Origin: Alcanivoracaceae bacterium
GTDB taxonomy: Bacteria; Pseudomonadota; Gammaproteobacteria; Pseudomonadales; Alcanivoracaceae
Direction: 5' to 3'
NCBI GenBank assembly: GCA_029210325.1
Contig: JARGPU010000001.1
Span: forward strand, 630,126 to 694,125
Length of the DNA: 64,000 bases
This document shows positions 1 through 9,215 of the stretch, in pieces. A program made the position numbers and the translations under genes. Position 1 is the first letter of the stretch. Each line of letters opens with the position of its first letter. The notes below the pieces were generated by a model that did no database searches, was not told the DNA's origin, and saw nothing but the letters and a program-made list of their open reading frames with translations.

Positions 1-1
1 T

Positions 2-427
2 CTCAAGCTCAGCGCCCACGGCGTTGTGGATATCACCCGCGCCCTGCTGGGTATGTCACCGCACTACATCGCCTCCGCTGGCCGCCCCGGCGAAGTGGCG
101 GCGATGAGCGCCGCCGATTGTTATGACGGCTATCTCGCCCTGATCCCTGAGGGAGTGCCCAATAAAGTTGCCGCACGTATTTCCGCCACACTGATGACGT
201 TCCGCCCGGTGACGGAGGCGCACAAGGTGACCTGCCCGGCTCTGATCCAGATTTGTGAGAAAGATACTGTTGCCCCGGTGGCGGCCGCAGAGAAGGCTGC
301 GAAGAAAATGAAACGGGCGGAAGTGCGTCGCTATGAGATGGGGCACTTTGATATTTATCAGGGCGAAGATCTGGAAATGAGTGTGTCGGATCAGCTGGAG
401 TTTTTGAAGAAGACGTTGCAGGTGTAG
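2..427 (+). CDS. alpha/beta hydrolase, C-terminal part (cut by window edge)
   Basis: The reading frame is open from base 2, so the gene begins before the window and only about 141 residues are seen. The piece carries the late half of an alpha/beta-hydrolase fold: an acid loop CEKDTVAP (likely catalytic Asp) and a strand-loop MGHFDIY (likely catalytic His), spaced as in dienelactone-hydrolase or serine-aminopeptidase-like enzymes. The nucleophile elbow would lie upstream and cannot be checked. Substrate unknown. A downstream small gene starts 38 bases later with its own strong ribosome binding site. Confidence 0.75.
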   Translation, partial: LKLSAHGVVDITRALLGMSPHYIASAGRPGEVAAMSAADCYDGYLALIPEGVPNKVAARISATLMTFRPVTEAHKVTCPALIQICEKDTVAPVAAAEKAAKKMKRAEVRRYEMGHFDIYQGEDLEMSVSDQLEFLKKTLQV

Positions 428-464
428 ATATCGAGTATTCCTGTGGCGCAATCAGGGAGGGCTT

Positions 465-773
465 ATGGATGCACTGTTTTACATAATTACTATGCTTATT
501 GCTGGCTTCGTTTGTGTTGTGTTTGAGCGCTGGTTGCTGATATCTGGACGGTATCGCTCCTCTGCGGCGGCAAGCGTACTGAGTTTCGCGAGCCTTGGCG
601 GTGGGCTTTAAGGCTTAATCATGCTCATCATCTTGCCTATGCTACAGGATGGCGTTGGCGGCATCTCTGCAGGCGACTTCTTTCCCGTGTTGCTTCTCTT
701 TTTGATAGGCGTGTGGGGCTCTACGATTCTTGAGGCCAGAGCGAGAAAAAAAGGAAGAGGAGTCACGAGTTAG
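465..773 (+). pseudogene. small membrane protein gene interrupted by an in-frame TAA
   Basis: A good ribosome binding site (GGGAGG at 455-460) precedes ATG 465. The frame encodes a hydrophobic N-terminal segment (FYIITMLIAGFVCVVF), then meets TAA at 609-611 after 48 residues. The same frame stays open beyond the stop to TAG at 771-773, with a further two hydrophobic stretches (GLIMLIILPML; FFPVLLLFLIGVWG) and a basic tail (ARARKKGRG). Read through, it would be a roughly 100-residue multi-pass protein. Most simply this is a gene inactivated by a nonsense mutation. Alternatives are two tiny proteins (the second from ATG 621) or a sequencing error. No family recognised. Confidence 0.5.
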
Positions 774-1075
774 CTTGAGGTTTTACCGCTCAGACTCCAG
801 TGCCCTGACCCGTATCTGCTCCTGCTCGTTAAACAGCCTGCTGCGCGCCGCAGCTATACGCGTTGCTGAGAGTAAGAATGCGTCAGTACAGGGACATGAC
901 TGGCTTTGACGGCCGAAATATTTTCCTGTTTAAGGGGGTATCGGTGTCGGATATTCCTCAGTAGATTGCTTCTCCATCTCCTGATTATTAGATTGGCTCT
1001 ATTCAGAACGCCTTTGAAATTGTGATTGATAAATAAAATTTGGGGCGACCATTTTGTCCTATGGGGGTTAGTGCT
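774..1075. other. gap: orphan foldase gene end plus unrecognised DNA
   Basis: This stretch holds the orphan lipase-foldase 3' end (listed separately) and about 190 bases in which I see no convincing gene. A 28-codon plus-strand frame (878-964) has no family resemblance and a poor ribosome binding site. The DNA becomes visibly AT-rich from about 960 onward, marking the start of the foreign-looking patch. Confidence 0.5.
783..885 (-). pseudogene. orphan 3' end of a second lipase foldase gene
   Basis: On the minus strand this reads as the last roughly 30 residues of a lipase chaperone ending in a genuine stop (TAA at 785-783). Its end, AARSRLFNEQEQIRVRALE, parallels AARSRLFSEQEQIRVRSLE of the intact foldase that ends at 3435. 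At DNA level 797-852 matches 3440-3495 in 50 of 56 positions, same orientation, with most differences synonymous. Upstream of about 885 the similarity ends. It is therefore a gene-end remnant of a diverged copy: either the leftover of a second lip-lif locus or a 3' end displaced by an insertion between 853 and 3434. Confidence 0.75.
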
Positions 1076-1588
1076 GTGAGAGCTTATTTTCTGTTTTTTA
1101 TTTTCCTCTTGATGACCATTTCTGGTTGCTCCGAGAACACAGATTCTGCACTGTCTGGAAATAGTGGTGTTGAATCATATGCGCTCGCCTCCGCCATTGT
1201 GGGTGCCGAATTACGTAACGATATAGTGATTTTCAAAATGCTAGAGGGTGGTCATGAGATTGCTGAGCCTGCGAGATATCTTATGGCGCGATCAATAATG
1301 GTCGGTATTCTTGTTATTAATGAGAATAATCTGGGCCCCGAGAGTGAAAATTGGGGAATCGATTCTTTGGCGGGTCTGTGTTACATAAATGAGTATATTG
1401 ATGAGCTTGCGCTGTATGTCCACAAGACAGAAGCGGATTATGTAAAGCGCTACATTGATACCGTAATTGATTATGTTCATGAAAGACTCAAGCCCCGTCG
1501 GGCCAAGGCCCAAGGCATCGATTCCATTTGTGGGTTTGCAATTGAAGATGTGATTAATGATATAAAGAAAAAATCCCGCAAAGACTGA
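1076..1588 (+). CDS. putative lipoprotein, no known family
   Basis: The start is taken at GTG 1076 because it gives a clean lipoprotein signal: short basic start, hydrophobic core FLFFIFLLMTI, lipobox ISGC. ATG 1061 would only add five residues. A GGGGG stretch at 1064-1068 could serve as ribosome binding site. The mature part (about 150 residues) has no motif I recognise and ends in a lysine/arginine-rich tail. Base composition is lower in GC than the flanking core genes, which suggests transfer. It lies just upstream, in the same frame, of the broken gene that follows; a joint function is possible but unproven. Confidence 0.55.
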   Translation: MRAYFLFFIFLLMTISGCSENTDSALSGNSGVESYALASAIVGAELRNDIVIFKMLEGGHEIAEPARYLMARSIMVGILVINENNLGPESENWGIDSLAGLCYINEYIDELALYVHKTEADYVKRYIDTVIDYVHERLKPRRAKAQGIDSICGFAIEDVINDIKKKSRKD

Positions 1589-1624
1589 CGCAGAATAGAA
1601 AGGCATTGGCGGTCGCCAGCTCTG

Positions 1625-2334
1625 TTGGCTAGGCGGTTCCGCTACGGTGCGAGCTATCAGCGCTTTTGCCAGCGCTATGTAGCCGTTGGCTGTATATGCC
1701 ATGGCTTGAGTATAACCATGGACTCTGGTCGTTATGCAGTGAGGTATTGGCGGCAGCTGGCAGATAGAGATCAGGTGCCTGGGTATATTGCTGTAGCAGC
1801 TCTTGCAAGCTTTGCGACTCCTGAGGCGCTCCAGATGTCTCTTTCGGGTCTTCAGGTTAAGGGAGGGTGGGTGCTTTCAAAGCTTCCCGGCGGAAGAATC
1901 CTGGGACGCTACGTCATGGCTGATGGCGCATCTCAGTATATGGGTGCGGTAAATGATCTTGCTTCATTTGTGTATGAACGTGACTCTGATTTCTACTACG
2001 TAGATGATTGGCTTGGCATGGGGTATCGCAATGCGGGAGACTTTTATTTTGGCGACGAGAAATATGGTGATGGTGCGAGGTTTGTTATGAGTCTTTGGGC
2101 TGCAGGCAAGCCTTTTTCTTTTAAATCACCCGGTGTGAGGGGGCAAACCCTGCTTACACTCAGCCTATGCACGACGGTACTATCAGTGCGTCTTCATTGT
2201 CTTCGATTGCTATTCTTCCTGTATATCAGCAGTGGGGTATTGCGGAAGCGGTCACTGAAAGCTGGTCAGTTGTTTCGAATTTATATGGCATGTACGAGCT
2301 GACCGATGACGACCTTTCTCAGGTGAGATACTGA
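1625..2334 (+). pseudogene. unrecognised protein gene with a -1 frameshift near 2140
   Basis: The frame is open from 1589; ATG 1718 is a possible start. It encodes a Gly/Ala-rich hydrophobic region and then an aromatic-rich region (FYYVDDWLGMGYR, GDFYFGDEKYGDG) until about 2140. There the coding character jumps frame at a run of five G (2139-2143). The original frame becomes low-complexity Leu/Cys-rich and stops at 2302. The frame one base back reads sensibly (ANPAYTQPMHDG ... LYGMYELTDDDLSQVRY) and ends at TGA 2332-2334, overlapping the next ATG. One G lost from a G6 run explains this. Could be the tail of a polymorphic toxin, but no domain is recognised. Confidence 0.55.
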
Positions 2335-2576
2335 TGATTGTTCCATGGATTTTTCTTGTGATCCTAATAGTCGCTGTTTTATTGGTGAGATCAAATGCAA
2401 GTAATCCGAAGATTGCCAGATTTGAGACTATTTTATTTCTCGGTATTATCTGCTGCTCGGCATCCGTTGGATTTATATTTATGGCCGATGTGGGTATCTT
2501 TATTAAGCTCGTATCCTTGCTTCTTGGGTGGGAGTACCTCCGAATAGTTATTTTTATTAAAACCAGAATTGGATAA
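2334..2576 (+). CDS. small two-to-three-pass membrane protein
   Basis: An 80-residue protein with a hydrophobic N-terminus (PWIFLVILIVAVLLV), a second segment (ILFLGIICCSASVGFIFMA) and a third (IFIKLVSLLLGWEYL). Its ATG overlaps the TGA of the corrected frame of the preceding gene (TGATG at 2332-2336), so the two were probably translated together. No family recognised. The arrangement of a larger soluble protein followed by a tiny membrane protein resembles effector/immunity or toxin/antitoxin pairs, but this is inference from layout only. AT-rich codon use. Confidence 0.5.
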   Translation: MIVPWIFLVILIVAVLLVRSNASNPKIARFETILFLGIICCSASVGFIFMADVGIFIKLVSLLLGWEYLRIVIFIKTRIG

Positions 2577-2907
2577 TCGAAGTTAAGATGATTTTTGTCT
2601 GGTAAAGAAATTATGGTGGATTGAATGTATGGCTTAAACTATGATTACCGTTTAGTCGTAAGTTTCAGGAAGTTTTGGATGTCAATTTGATTGCCATGTA
2701 ATTCTGATCTGGTTTATGGGGACTGAGTATAATCAGGTGTCCGTGGATAAATCTGTCTTTCGGGGGAGTGATTTCTCCTTCTTCGGTTTTGGTTGAGGTG
2801 GGCTTTCTTTGCTTGCCGCTACTCCCCCCTCTCTCGTTTTAACGGCACCCAAAAGTAGAATTAGGCCGCCATAACTCCTGTTTGGGGGCGCCATGACAAA
2901 GACAGCT
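2577..2907. other. gap: repeat-like non-coding segment
   Basis: No convincing gene. Bases 2844-2863 (GGCACCCAAAAGTAGAATTA; minus strand TAATTCTACTTTTGGGTGCC) resemble, from memory, a core seen in intergenic repeats scattered through several gammaproteobacterial genomes, which often throw up small spurious frames such as the minus-strand one here (2733-2960). An 8-bp inverted repeat (GGGGGAGT 2762-2769 / ACTCCCCC 2821-2828) could fold the segment. Identity as a repeat family is not proven from this window. Confidence 0.35.
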
Positions 2908-3195
2908 CTACTTGGAAGTCGGCCATTGCTGCGCATCATGAAGAATGCGCCAGATTTCAATGCAGTCTTTACTGAAAAATTCTCGGTAGATCACGATAAA
3001 CGTGATGCCATCAATCACCAGTTCCCGGGTGTTTCTCAGTCGTCCAATGCGTCCGGCGCCGGGATGATCGGGCAGGATCAGAGAAGTGCTATCGATGATT
3101 CTCATCACAACATTGATGGCAACGGTGGGGTTGTTTTGCTGGGCGATGTAGGCGCCAATTGTATTCAGGTCGTTGCTTGCGAGGTCAGTTCTCCT
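2908..3195 (-). pseudogene. ParE/RelE-family toxin gene lacking a start codon
   Basis: Read on the minus strand, the frame from 3195 down to the stop at 2908 gives about 95 residues, the usual length of a ParE/RelE toxin. Family landmarks are TDLASNDLNTIGAYIAQQN at the start, then HPGAGRIGR, NTRELVIDGITFIVIYR and IWRILHDAQQWP at the end. However, no ATG, GTG or TTG lies in this frame between the upstream in-frame TGA and GTG 3108, which is already a third of the way in. The toxin therefore seems to have lost its start. It sits directly behind the remnant antitoxin, overlapping its last codons, as in intact modules. Confidence 0.75.
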
Positions 3196-3355
3196 GAGTT
3201 GCTCGCTTGGCCTGCCACCTGGCCTGAACTTCTCCGTGGTCGATCAGGCGCCCTTCATCCGCTGCCTTTATGCCTTTTTCTACTTCACGGATAAACCATC
3301 TCTCGCGGGTCGGCGTCTCGTCTTCCAATCTTGATGATGTAGCTTTCAATACCAT
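3185..3355 (-). pseudogene. CopG-type antitoxin remnant (C-terminal half)
   Basis: The minus-strand frame from ATG 3355 to TGA 3185 encodes 56 residues. The second half (TPTRERWFIREVEKGIKAADE, then GRLIDHGEVQARW) is typical of the toxin-binding tail of small CopG/ribbon-helix-helix antitoxins. The first 15 residues (MVLKATSSRLEDETP) do not look like a DNA-binding ribbon-helix-helix, so the N-terminal domain appears to have been replaced by unrelated DNA. Over 3285-3420 another frame reads protein-like without a start codon (FRDPHGIESYIIKIGRR), suggesting a join between two gene fragments. Together with the start-less toxin this is a decayed type II toxin-antitoxin locus. Confidence 0.6.
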
Positions 3356-3434
3356 GGGGATCTCGGAAGTTCTCAGGGATGAAGTCTGGCTGATCGATAC
3401 GACATAGGCAGCCCCTTACAGATCATTGGTGTGC

Positions 3435-4469
3435 TTATTCCAATGACCTGACCCGTATTTGCTCCTGTTCGCTAAACAGCCTGCTGCGAGCCGCATCAAT
3501 CTGCCGTTCTTTGTCCGCGTCGCTGATTCCAGAATTTGACAGAATCGCCTGCCGCTCCATCAGCCAGCTATCGACCCGCTGCTGCCACTGCGCCCGCTCC
3601 TGATCCAGCTTCGCCAATCGCTCAGCCGCTTCCCGGCCGACCAGATTCTCTCGCATCTGCTGCAGATTGGCCGGGTTGCCGTCGGTTTCCTGCCATTGCT
3701 GCGTCAATGTCTGAAGGTCCTGATAGCGGGTGATATCACGCATCGACTCCTGTAGCTCCGGCGGCAGTTGGCTTTCCAGTGCGGCGAGGCGGCTGGCACG
3801 TTGTTCTGCGCTGAGATTTTCATCCTGCATCACTTCCAGCCGCGACAGGGTGTAGTGGTCGTAGGCTTCTTCTTCGGCGAAGAAGGCATCGTTGGTAATG
3901 GCATCAAAGCGGCCGGCGCGGATCGCTTCCAGTTGTTGCTTCTGGGTACGCAGCTGCGCTGGGTCGATGGCCTGTCCCGGTGTGACAGCAGAGTCCAGCG
4001 CAGCGACATCGTCCAGATAGCCGATATAGCTTTCCAGCAGTTGTTCCGCTTCAGCGGCGGCATCGCCGGAAAGGGTACTGTGAATGTAGGCGCGCAGCCT
4101 GTTGACGATGGTTGGTAATGACTCTTCGCCCTGCGCAGAAAGAAAGTAATCAAACAGCTGGCGGATCCGGTTGGTAATGATCAGGTTGCCGTTGGCATCC
4201 AGCTCGAAACCGCCGTCGACTTCGGTGTCGTGCAGGGAGGCGGGCAGGTTTTCCAGCCCGGTGACAAATTGCTGGCCACCGCTGGCGATTTTGCTGGCGA
4301 CGATAACGGCGGAGGCGATGGTGTTCTGAGGAAGCTGGCTGCCAGTAGCAGCAGATTGATCAACCATCTCCTTCGGATGTTCGGCCGGCATTTTCCACCA
4401 CACCAGCAGAGCGGTCATCGCCACAAAGAAGGCGATCGGGATGGCGGCGATATAACGAGTGCGGTGCAT
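3435..4469 (-). CDS. lifO: lipase chaperone (foldase)
   Basis: Membrane-anchored steric chaperone that folds the secreted lipase in the periplasm before type II export. ATG 4469 is chosen over an upstream TTG (4511), giving 344 residues beginning with a basic start and a transmembrane anchor (IAAIPIAFFVAMTALLVWW), then an Ala/Pro-rich linker. The family signature RxxFDY(F/C)LSAxGE is present as RQLFDYFLSAQGE. The C-terminal half is helical and Glu/Gln/Arg-rich, as known for lipase-wrapping foldases. It follows the lipase gene on the same strand with a hairpin between them. Its 3' end is partly duplicated at 783-885. Confidence 0.93.
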   Translation of the reverse strand: MHRTRYIAAIPIAFFVAMTALLVWWKMPAEHPKEMVDQSAATGSQLPQNTIASAVIVASKIASGGQQFVTGLENLPASLHDTEVDGGFELDANGNLIITNRIRQLFDYFLSAQGEESLPTIVNRLRAYIHSTLSGDAAAEAEQLLESYIGYLDDVAALDSAVTPGQAIDPAQLRTQKQQLEAIRAGRFDAITNDAFFAEEEAYDHYTLSRLEVMQDENLSAEQRASRLAALESQLPPELQESMRDITRYQDLQTLTQQWQETDGNPANLQQMRENLVGREAAERLAKLDQERAQWQQRVDSWLMERQAILSNSGISDADKERQIDAARSRLFSEQEQIRVRSLE

Positions 4470-4511
4470 GGCTTCGGCTCTGTTGTTGTTTCCGGGAAGT
4501 GTAAATGACAA

Positions 4512-4529
4512 GGCGCCCGAATGGGCGCC
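4512..4529 (-). promoter_or_regulatory. intercistronic hairpin between lipase and foldase genes
   Basis: GGCGCCC (4512-4518), loop GAAT, GGGCGCC (4523-4529): a perfect 7-bp GC stem with no U-run, placed between the lipase stop and the foldase start. It is too weak as a terminator. It could lower foldase expression relative to lipase or protect the upstream message; this is inference. Confidence 0.4.
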
Positions 4530-4558
4530 CTGGTGGTAATGCTGGCCTGTGGTAGTGC

Positions 4559-5521
<963 letters not shown>

Positions 5522-5777
5522 TTATTCCTCATTGTCATTATTGTTATTTCAGTTTCTCGATCTGCTCCGGTCTGCGCCGGGTGGATCGGACTGCGTGGTC
5601 AAATACTAGTCAGTAGTTGGCACGGACGTAGCGGCAGAGCAGGCCAGCGATGGTGGCAAATTCTGCCAAAAACAGCGGCGCTAATAGCTGCGCCCGATGG
5701 GTGTCTTGGCGCCTAATGCTGTCGGCGTAGTCGGGCAGGTAATGCGGGTATGAGAGGTTAGTTTGACTGTGCGTTGG

Positions 5778-7109
5778 TCAGCCGAGCAACGCCATCATCA
5801 ATGCCGCGATCAGTACGGCTGCGATCACGTTAATGCGCATGCCGGCACGAATCATCTGCTGCTGGGGAATGCAACCTGTGCCGAATACCAGTGCGTTGGG
5901 CGGCGTTGCCACCGGCAACATAAATGCGCAGCTGGCGGCGACGCCAATTATCGCGGCGGTGACTACAGGATCAGCGTCGACGGCGAGGGCCACCGGCATA
6001 AACAGCGGCACCAGCAGCGCCGCGCTGGCGGTATTGCTGACCAGTTCGGTGAGATAGATAACAAAAACCGAAACCAGCAAATAAAGCAGCCACGGTTGAT
6101 CTGCGGGCAGGATCTGGCTGATGCCATTGGCCATCCACGCGCTGGCGCCGGATGACTGCATCAACGTCGACAGGGTAATGCCGCCGCCAAACAGTAGCAG
6201 TACACCCCAATTGGATTGCTTTTCTATCTGCTTCCACTCCAGCGTGCCGCTGATGCCGAGTAGCGCGATAGCAAGCAGTGCAACCCAGGTGTCGAAATCT
6301 TTTCTGACGCCGAGCAGCTCCGCCAGTGGTTTGCCAAATACCCACAGTGCCACGGTAATCAGAAAAATAATGACGGTAAGAATAGCAGCGCGGTGGCGTG
6401 GGAATGGCAGCACTTCGCTGCCGCGCACGTTTGGCAGATTCGCTTCCGGCTTCAGGGTGACGTACAGGATCAACAGTGCCAATGGCAGCAGGATGACGAA
6501 TGCCGGCATGCCGATCTTCAGCCAGTCATCAAATCCCCAGCCCAGAGCCGCAGCGGTAATCGCATTGGGCGGACTGCCAACCAGCGTGGCAATGCCGCCA
6601 ATATTAGCGCCCCACGCTAAACCCAGAAGCACAAAAAGCTGATAGCGCGGAAACTTTTCTGCCAATGGTGCGGACAGGCCGAGTGCTATTGGCAGCATCA
6701 TGGCCGCCGCCGCCGTATTGCTGATCCACATGGACAGCAGTGATGTGGCCAATGCCAGCAATAGCGCCGCGCCTAATGCGTGCCCTCTGGCCAGTGTCAT
6801 AAGTCTGCTGGCTAACCAGCGATCAATACCATGCACCGATAGCGCCGCGGCCAGTGCAAAGCCACCGAGGAACAGACCAATTACTGGATGGGCGAAACCG
6901 GCCAGCGCTGTTTTTGTATCCGCCAGCCCCAGGGCGATGCCGATCAATGGAATCAGCAGGGCGGTATAGGTCAGAGAAATGGCTTCGGTGAGCCACAGGG
7001 TGCCAGCCAAAGCGAACAGTGCCACGCCGGCCCGGGCGGCAGGGTCCTCCGGACCCAGCGAGGCGATAAAGGCGATGGCGATGGCAAGAATGATGCGAGC
7101 CGGCTTCAT
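5778..7109 (-). CDS. DASS/SLC13-family sodium:dicarboxylate (or sulfate) symporter
   Basis: Inner-membrane transporter of 443 residues with about 11-12 hydrophobic segments. It shows the two Ser-Asn-Thr signature motifs of the divalent anion:sodium symporter family, ISNTAAAAMMLP in the first half and VSNTASAALLVP in the second, which bind sodium and the substrate carboxylates. A Pro-Pro-Asn-Ala motif follows each (GSPPNAITAAAL, VATPPNALVFGTG), as expected from the inverted-repeat fold. The substrate cannot be told from sequence: C4-dicarboxylates are most common, sulfate is possible. It stands alone downstream of htpG, with 161 bases between. Confidence 0.88.
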   Translation of the reverse strand: MKPARIILAIAIAFIASLGPEDPAARAGVALFALAGTLWLTEAISLTYTALLIPLIGIALGLADTKTALAGFAHPVIGLFLGGFALAAALSVHGIDRWLASRLMTLARGHALGAALLLALATSLLSMWISNTAAAAMMLPIALGLSAPLAEKFPRYQLFVLLGLAWGANIGGIATLVGSPPNAITAAALGWGFDDWLKIGMPAFVILLPLALLILYVTLKPEANLPNVRGSEVLPFPRHRAAILTVIIFLITVALWVFGKPLAELLGVRKDFDTWVALLAIALLGISGTLEWKQIEKQSNWGVLLLFGGGITLSTLMQSSGASAWMANGISQILPADQPWLLYLLVSVFVIYLTELVSNTASAALLVPLFMPVALAVDADPVVTAAIIGVAASCAFMLPVATPPNALVFGTGCIPQQQMIRAGMRINVIAAVLIAALMMALLG

Positions 7110-7226
7110 CAGGCGTCGCTTCTTTGCAGAGTACGGTGGCGAGGACTAATCATGCTGGCTCCGTTATTAGAGAAGCCATTGTTGCCGCTGTGGCGGCGAC
7201 AGGCAATGTTGCCGCCGGGTCGGCCG

Positions 7227-7260
7227 CAGTCAGGGAACGCCGGGAGGCGTCCCCTGACTG
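7227..7260 (-). terminator. long hairpin downstream of htpG
   Basis: Arms CAGTCAGGGAACGCC (7227-7241) and GGCGTCCCCTGACTG (7246-7260) pair over about 14 bp with one mismatch around a 4-base loop, 11 bases beyond the htpG stop. No U-run follows, so it may act as an mRNA 3' stabiliser or a weak terminator between htpG and the transporter gene. Confidence 0.45.
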
Positions 7261-7270
7261 GGCTGGCTTG

Positions 7271-9175
7271 TCAGGCGGACAATTCCATCAGCAGCTTATT
7301 GATGCGACGCACATAGGCGGCGGCATCCTTGAGGCTGTCGCCACCGGCCAGACGGGCCTGCTCGTGGATCACCGCAATCAGATCTTCGCTGCGGCCGGCG
7401 TTGCCCTCCTGCTTCAGGCGTTGCACCAGCGGATGCTGCGGATTGATCTCCAGAATCGGCTTGCTTTCCGGCAAGCTCTGCCCGGCCGCTTCCAGGATGC
7501 GGCGCATCTGTGCGCCCATGTCATCTTCCTGCACTACCAGGCAGGCCGGTGAGTCGGTCAGGCGATGGGTGGTGCGTACGCTTTCCACATCATCCTTCAG
7601 GGTCTCGGCAATCTGTTTGCACAGATCAGCGAATTCCTTGTCGGTTTCTTCCTTGGCCTTTTTCTCTTCGGCATCTTCCAGTGCGCCGAGATCCAGCTCG
7701 CCGCGGGCGATATCGCGCAGCGGCTTGCCATCGAATTCGTTCAGGTGGCTCATCAGCCAGTCGTCGATACGATCCGACAGCAGCAGCACCTCGATACCTT
7801 TTTTACGGAAGATTTCCAGATGCGGGCTGCCTAGCGCATTTTGGTGGCTGTCCGCGGCGATGTAGTAGATCTCTTTCTGATCCGGCTTCATCCGCGCGAC
7901 ATAGTCGGTCAGGCTGACGTTCTGGGTGGCCTCGTTGTTATGGGTAGTGGCAAAGCGCAGCAGTTTGGCAATGGCTTCGCGGTTGCTGTAGTCCTCCGCC
8001 GGGCCTTCTTTCAATACATTGCCAAAGGCATCCCAGAACGTCTGGTACTTTTCCGGCTCGCCGTTGGCCAGTTTTTCCAGCATGTCGAGGGCGCGTTTGC
8101 TTAGTGCGCTCTTTAGCGAGCTAACTGTTTTGTCTTGCTGCAGGATTTCCCGGGACACGTTCAGGGACAGGTCATTGCTATCCACGATGCCTTTGATGAA
8201 GCGCAGGTATAACGGCAGAAACTGTTCTGCGTCGTCCATGATAAAGACGCGCTGTACATACAGTTTCAGGCCGTGTGGCTTGTCCCGCTGGTACATATCG
8301 AAGGGTGCTTTTTCTGGCACATAGATCAGTGAGGTGTAATCCAGTTTGCCTTCGACGCGGTTATGGCTCCAGGCTAGTGCTGGAGCGAAATCGTGGGAAA
8401 CATGGCGATAGAATTCCTGATACTCCTCGTCCTTGATCTCGCTCTTGTTGCGAGTCCACAGGGCGGTGGCGGTATTGGCCTGGTCCCAGCTGATCTCTGG
8501 TTCCTTGCCTTCTTCCTCAGCTGGCTTCTGATCGCGAACCAATACCGGAACGGCGATATGGTCGCTATATTTGCGTACCAGACTTTTCAGGCGCCAGGGC
8601 TCGAGAAATTCTTTTTCATCGGCGCGCAGGTGCAGCACGATGCGGGTGCCACGTTCGGCCAATTCGGCGCTGCCAAGATCGAATTCGCCACTGCCTTCGC
8701 TGCTCCAGTAGACGCCGTCTTTGGCCTCGGTGCCGGCCTTGCGGGTAAATACTTCCACTTTTTCGGCGACGATAAAGGCGCTGTAAAAGCCGACGCCGAA
8801 CTGGCCGATCAGGCGGGAATCCTTTTTCTGATCGCCGGACAGGCCCTTGAGGAAGTCAGCGGTGCCGGATTTGGCGATGGTGCCGAGGTTGGCGACGACT
8901 TCTTCCCGGTTCATGCCAATGCCGTTGTCCCGGATGGTCAGGGTGCCGGCTTCCTTGTCTGTTTCGATGTGGATGCCGAGGTCGCTGTCACCCTGATACA
9001 GGGTGTCGTCCTGCAGGGCGAGAAATTTAAGTTTGTCGGCGGCATCAGAGGCGTTGGAGATCAGTTCGCGCAGGAAGATTTCCTTGTTCGAGTACAGCGA
9101 GTGCACCATCAGATGGAGTAGCTGTTTGACCTCGGTCTGGAATTCGCGCTTTTCGGTCTGGACAGTCGCAGACAT
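7271..9175 (-). CDS. htpG: molecular chaperone HtpG (Hsp90)
   Basis: Bacterial Hsp90, a cytosolic ATP-dependent chaperone that remodels late-folding clients with DnaK. The start at ATG 9175 gives 634 residues, the usual length. The GHKL ATPase domain shows [21 protein letters not shown] and [12 protein letters not shown] within the first 140 residues; the middle client domain contains NVSREILQQ; the C-terminal dimerisation domain ends in [12 protein letters not shown] sigma-32-like promoter lies 41 bases upstream, matching its known heat-shock role. Faces away from yggX, with two long inverted repeats between them. Confidence 0.98.
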   Translation of the reverse strand: MSATVQTEKREFQTEVKQLLHLMVHSLYSNKEIFLRELISNASDAADKLKFLALQDDTLYQGDSDLGIHIETDKEAGTLTIRDNGIGMNREEVVANLGTIAKSGTADFLKGLSGDQKKDSRLIGQFGVGFYSAFIVAEKVEVFTRKAGTEAKDGVYWSSEGSGEFDLGSAELAERGTRIVLHLRADEKEFLEPWRLKSLVRKYSDHIAVPVLVRDQKPAEEEGKEPEISWDQANTATALWTRNKSEIKDEEYQEFYRHVSHDFAPALAWSHNRVEGKLDYTSLIYVPEKAPFDMYQRDKPHGLKLYVQRVFIMDDAEQFLPLYLRFIKGIVDSNDLSLNVSREILQQDKTVSSLKSALSKRALDMLEKLANGEPEKYQTFWDAFGNVLKEGPAEDYSNREAIAKLLRFATTHNNEATQNVSLTDYVARMKPDQKEIYYIAADSHQNALGSPHLEIFRKKGIEVLLLSDRIDDWLMSHLNEFDGKPLRDIARGELDLGALEDAEEKKAKEETDKEFADLCKQIAETLKDDVESVRTTHRLTDSPACLVVQEDDMGAQMRRILEAAGQSLPESKPILEINPQHPLVQRLKQEGNAGRSEDLIAVIHEQARLAGGDSLKDAAAYVRRINKLLMELSA

Positions 9176-9215
9176 GGGGGTGAGTCCTCGTGGTTGCTCG
9201 GTTGACCATGGGCAG

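Noticed and set aside
878..964. 28-codon plus-strand frame after the orphan foldase end
   Set aside because: Too short, no good ribosome binding site, no similarity seen; could be chance in this patch.
2130..2150. Programmed -1 frameshift at the G5 run
   Set aside because: The sequence does not form a standard X XXY YYZ slippery heptamer in the right frame and no clear downstream stimulator is seen; simple deletion of one G is likelier.
2733..2960. 75-codon minus-strand frame over the repeat-like segment
   Set aside because: Typical spurious frame of a repeated sequence; Pro/Lys-rich, no domain, overlaps the toxin remnant.
8393..9121. Long plus-strand open frame (242 codons) opposite htpG
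   Set aside because: Mirror of strongly conserved htpG codons; no family resemblance and no ribosome binding site.
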